Position numbers and translations under genes: made by a program. This document shows, piece after piece, positions 62,331 through 64,000 of a DNA stretch of 64,000 bases. Source of the DNA: Fusibacter ferrireducens. GTDB taxonomy: Bacteria; Bacillota; Clostridia; Peptostreptococcales; Acidaminobacteraceae. The stretch spans positions 1 to 64,000 of the forward strand of contig NZ_JADKNH010000006.1 of the NCBI RefSeq assembly GCF_015352425.1. The letters run 5' to 3'. The notes beneath the pieces are model-generated. The model had not been told where the DNA came from. It ran no database searches and worked only from the letters and a program-made list of their open reading frames with translations. How positions within the stretch are numbered: the stretch's first letter is position 1; every line of letters begins with the position of its first letter.

Positions 62331-62432
62331 AAACAACATTTGAGCCACCGTTCGATGTCTCAAAACGATTTTCGCTGACGCTGTTTGAGGTTAAACACTC
62401 CTCATCACAGCTTTTGGCTCAAATCTTGTTGT
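62331..62432 (+). repeat. Dispersed intergenic element, full copy R6
   Basis: Repeats R5; inside the unit only one base differs (TCGCAG becomes TCACAG), so the duplication is recent. An open frame across both copies (62168-62437) is an artefact of the repeat. Confidence 0.9.
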
Positions 62433-62435
62433 TTT

Positions 62436-62478
62436 AAAAAACCTTCTATCCATAATTTATAGATAGAAGGTTTTTGTT
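62436..62478. terminator. Terminator at the end of the HAD gene
   Basis: AAAAACCTTCTATC / GATAGAAGGTTTTT, containing the stop codon of the minus-strand gene; T-runs on both strands. Confidence 0.9.
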
Positions 62479-63113
62479 ATTTGATTAAAATTCAGTTCTG
62501 AAAATTCATGAATACTTAAATCTGCTTTTGAATGATCTTGATTGCCACTTTGAAATCCCAGACAGTGCATACCCGCATTTTTAGCAGCTGCTATGCCATT
62601 TTGAGAATCTTCAATAACCAGGCACTCAGAAGGTTCTGTATCACAAAGCGCTGCTGCCTTTAAAAAGATCTCTGGATTGGGTTTACCATGGACTACACGA
62701 TCACCCGAAACGAACTGCTGAAAATAGGCCTTAAGTTTAAATCGATTGAGCACAATCTCAATGATTTCTCCTCGCGAGGACGAGGCCAATACCAGATTAA
62801 GACCTCTCTCTTTAAACTTTGACAGCCAAGTTTCAACCCCAGGCATCGTAGTCATTTGCTCTTCATGTGTTAATCTCTGAATGTATTTTTTTGTGTGAAG
62901 GTCTATCGCTGCTTCTATACTTAAATCTTTGAACTCATACCGATCTATAAAGTAAGACCAAAAGTCAAATGCTGTCCGACCAACGAATCTTTCAACTTCA
63001 GCTTCAATATAAGGCACTTTATATTCACTGAAGATTTCTTTCTCAACCGCCATAAACAATCTCTCAGAATCTATAATCACACCATCCATATCAAATATAA
63101 CCGTTTTAATCAT
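62457..63113 (-). CDS. HAD-superfamily phosphatase (beta-phosphoglucomutase-like)
   Basis: Protein of 218 residues with the HAD motifs FDMDGVIIDSE (nucleophile and acid aspartates), a cap domain (about 18-85), VLASSSRGE (motif II), GKPNPEIFLKAA (lysine, motif III) and VIEDSQNGIAAA (motif IV). Likely acts on a sugar phosphate. AAAGGA precedes ATG 63113; a longer frame to 63152 runs into the neighbouring remnant. Next to a broken tagatose-bisphosphate aldolase subunit, so a sugar-phosphate context is possible. Confidence 0.9.
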   Translation of the reverse strand: MIKTVIFDMDGVIIDSERLFMAVEKEIFSEYKVPYIEAEVERFVGRTAFDFWSYFIDRYEFKDLSIEAAIDLHTKKYIQRLTHEEQMTTMPGVETWLSKFKERGLNLVLASSSRGEIIEIVLNRFKLKAYFQQFVSGDRVVHGKPNPEIFLKAAALCDTEPSECLVIEDSQNGIAAAKNAGMHCLGFQSGNQDHSKADLSIHEFSELNFNQITKTFYL

Positions 63114-63126
63114 TTTGAATCCTTTC

Positions 63127-63819
63127 TCAATCCAGACTTGGATAAGTCGCAAAGTAATAATGATCTAACTCAGTTATGATGCCATCTATTAAGATCTCAT
63201 AAGCATCATTTTTGAGAGTACCCTTTCTAATCTTTTGATATTGAACGGGTACATATTGACTGAGTAATGTCAAAGGCATGGATACATTCGAAAGATTCGA
63301 AAGCAACGTTTCTATGGATTTTTCAACTGTTTCAGTCGCAAAATAGTACCGAACGCGATCCGAAAAGCTGTAATGCTTTGCAAGATTAACTTCCTCATCA
63401 CTTCCATGATAGTGATGCATCCAATTTTCTGGATGTTCGCTCATGGCCTTTTCAAGACTATCTCTAAACCCTGACACCTCTTTACCATATATCGGCATGA
63501 CTTCCGATTCTATTAGCGCCAAAGCAAAAAGCATCTCTCTGAGTGCAAAAATCATGGCAGGGCCCACTTTTAAAATGGCGATCCCATCTTCCACCATTGC
63601 CTTCAAGCATTTCACTGTCTGATAGTCTGTAGAATGGCCTTCAAAAACTAAATTTGGAAAATCAACCATAGCACTTGTCAATGGTAATGCCTCAGATCGA
63701 TTGTATTCATGAATTTGTGCATCTTCAAATTCAACACCCGGTTGAACAACAACGGCTATGACTTGATCCCATTCCGATTGGAGACCCTTTTTTATAAAAG
63801 CTTGTTCAAAACAGCTCAC
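63127..63819 (-). pseudogene. Truncated GatZ/KbaZ-like (tagatose-bisphosphate aldolase subunit)
   Basis: The 230 residues match the C-terminal half of GatZ/KbaZ, a subunit of about 420 residues. Recognised blocks: VIAVVVQPGVEFED, LVFEGHSTDYQT, GIAILKVGPAMIFALREMLFALA. The N-terminal ~190 residues are missing: the frame opens at a GTG without a convincing ribosome site, and 37 bases before that an in-frame stop occurs, followed by the promoter region of the divergent gene at 63909. I take it for a 5'-deleted remnant, though a short expressed product cannot be excluded. Confidence 0.75.
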
Positions 63820-63908
63820 GGTCTTTCTGAAAATTAATGATGTGATTATTGTAAAATCATGTTAAAATTAAGTATGAACCTAAAATACAGAACTTACAGG
63901 GGGCTTAT

Positions 63909-64000
63909 ATGATTAAATTGATTATTGGACAACCAGGTATGGGCAAGACAAAAGAGATGATTGATCATGCGAATGCAGCTGTTAAGACTTCAAAGGGCAG
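63909..64000 (+). CDS. P-loop ATP-binding protein, 5' part only
   Basis: Partial gene cut by the right edge; 30 codons are visible. It starts MIKLIIGQPGMGKTKEMIDH with a Walker A motif (GQPGMGKT, residues 7-14). AGGGGG precedes the ATG by about 6 bases. The short visible part does not allow a family call beyond P-loop NTPase. Confidence 0.75.
   Translation, partial: MIKLIIGQPGMGKTKEMIDHANAAVKTSKG

Noticed and set aside
62168-62437. Open frame of 89 codons with an internal repeated peptide
   Set aside because: The repeat comes from the two 105-bp non-coding elements; no ribosome site and the frame overlaps the end of the small membrane protein gene.
1-64000. CRISPR arrays, tRNA and rRNA genes, intact transposases, prophage genes
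   Set aside because: Looked for regularly spaced repeats, cloverleaf-like sequence ends and the usual protein families; none seen. Only the partial group II intron and small repeats represent mobile DNA.

Overview
The window reads as a low-GC, motile, probably anaerobic member of the Clostridia. Supporting signs are strong AGGAGG-type ribosome sites, an archaeal-type class I lysyl-tRNA synthetase behind a T-box leader, an NADH:rubredoxin-reductase-like flavoprotein, the XdhC/YqeB/YqeC accessory set for selenium-dependent molybdenum hydroxylases, three chemoreceptors and four c-di-GMP enzymes. No rRNA, tRNA, CRISPR array, prophage or intact insertion sequence was seen. The genus cannot be fixed from the sequence; a Fusibacter-like clostridium is only a guess.

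Layout. 1-165: 5' end of a group IIC intron on the minus strand, inserted just past a terminator hairpin. 0.27-3.8 kb: two-component system driving a two-gene ABC exporter, with a phased direct-repeat operator between them. 3.9-9.6 kb: carbonic anhydrase, diguanylate cyclase, flavin oxidoreductase, B3/B4 protein, MocR regulator. 9.6-15.6 kb (minus): soluble CZB chemoreceptor, then xdhC-yqeB-yqeC-mocA-moeA. 15.9-24 kb: two near-duplicate regulators flanking an AEC transporter, then an M20 peptidase, a YfcC carrier and a CaiB CoA-transferase. 24-31 kb: HD-GYP response regulator, Cache histidine kinase, ornithine-racemase-like enzyme, Cache chemoreceptor. 31-33.7 kb: T-box, class I LysRS, YbaK. 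33.9-37 kb: M23 peptidase and a second HD-GYP protein. 43.6-37.0 kb (minus): a tightly packed seven-gene run nifS-like, mnmA, MFS, cyclic-nucleotide-binding protein, CNB-DUF2225 protein, deoxynucleoside kinase, metallophosphoesterase. 43.65-43.87 kb: a Fur-controlled small-RNA candidate. 44-64 kb: response regulator plus chemoreceptor, envelope proteins (MscS, lysozyme-like, LCP), GGDEF, ProC, DegV, a MarR/quinone-oxidoreductase pair, DUF2975/HTH pair, YkgJ, PAP2, HAD phosphatase, and a truncated GatZ/KbaZ remnant at the right edge.

The most interesting signals lie between genes. (1) A ~160-nt transcript unit with a sigma-A promoter, a perfect Fur box over its start site, an anti-Shine-Dalgarno CCUCCC segment and a strong terminator, resembling in design the iron-sparing sRNA FsrA. 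(2) A dispersed ~100-bp intergenic element (five full-length or nearly full-length copies, two in tandem, plus one half copy), all in one orientation, with paired ends and an internal segment that can fold in two exclusive ways; some base changes look compensatory. (3) Two duplicated regulators around an AEC transporter, and four helically phased TGTTAAYA boxes in the nearby peptidase/carrier promoter region.
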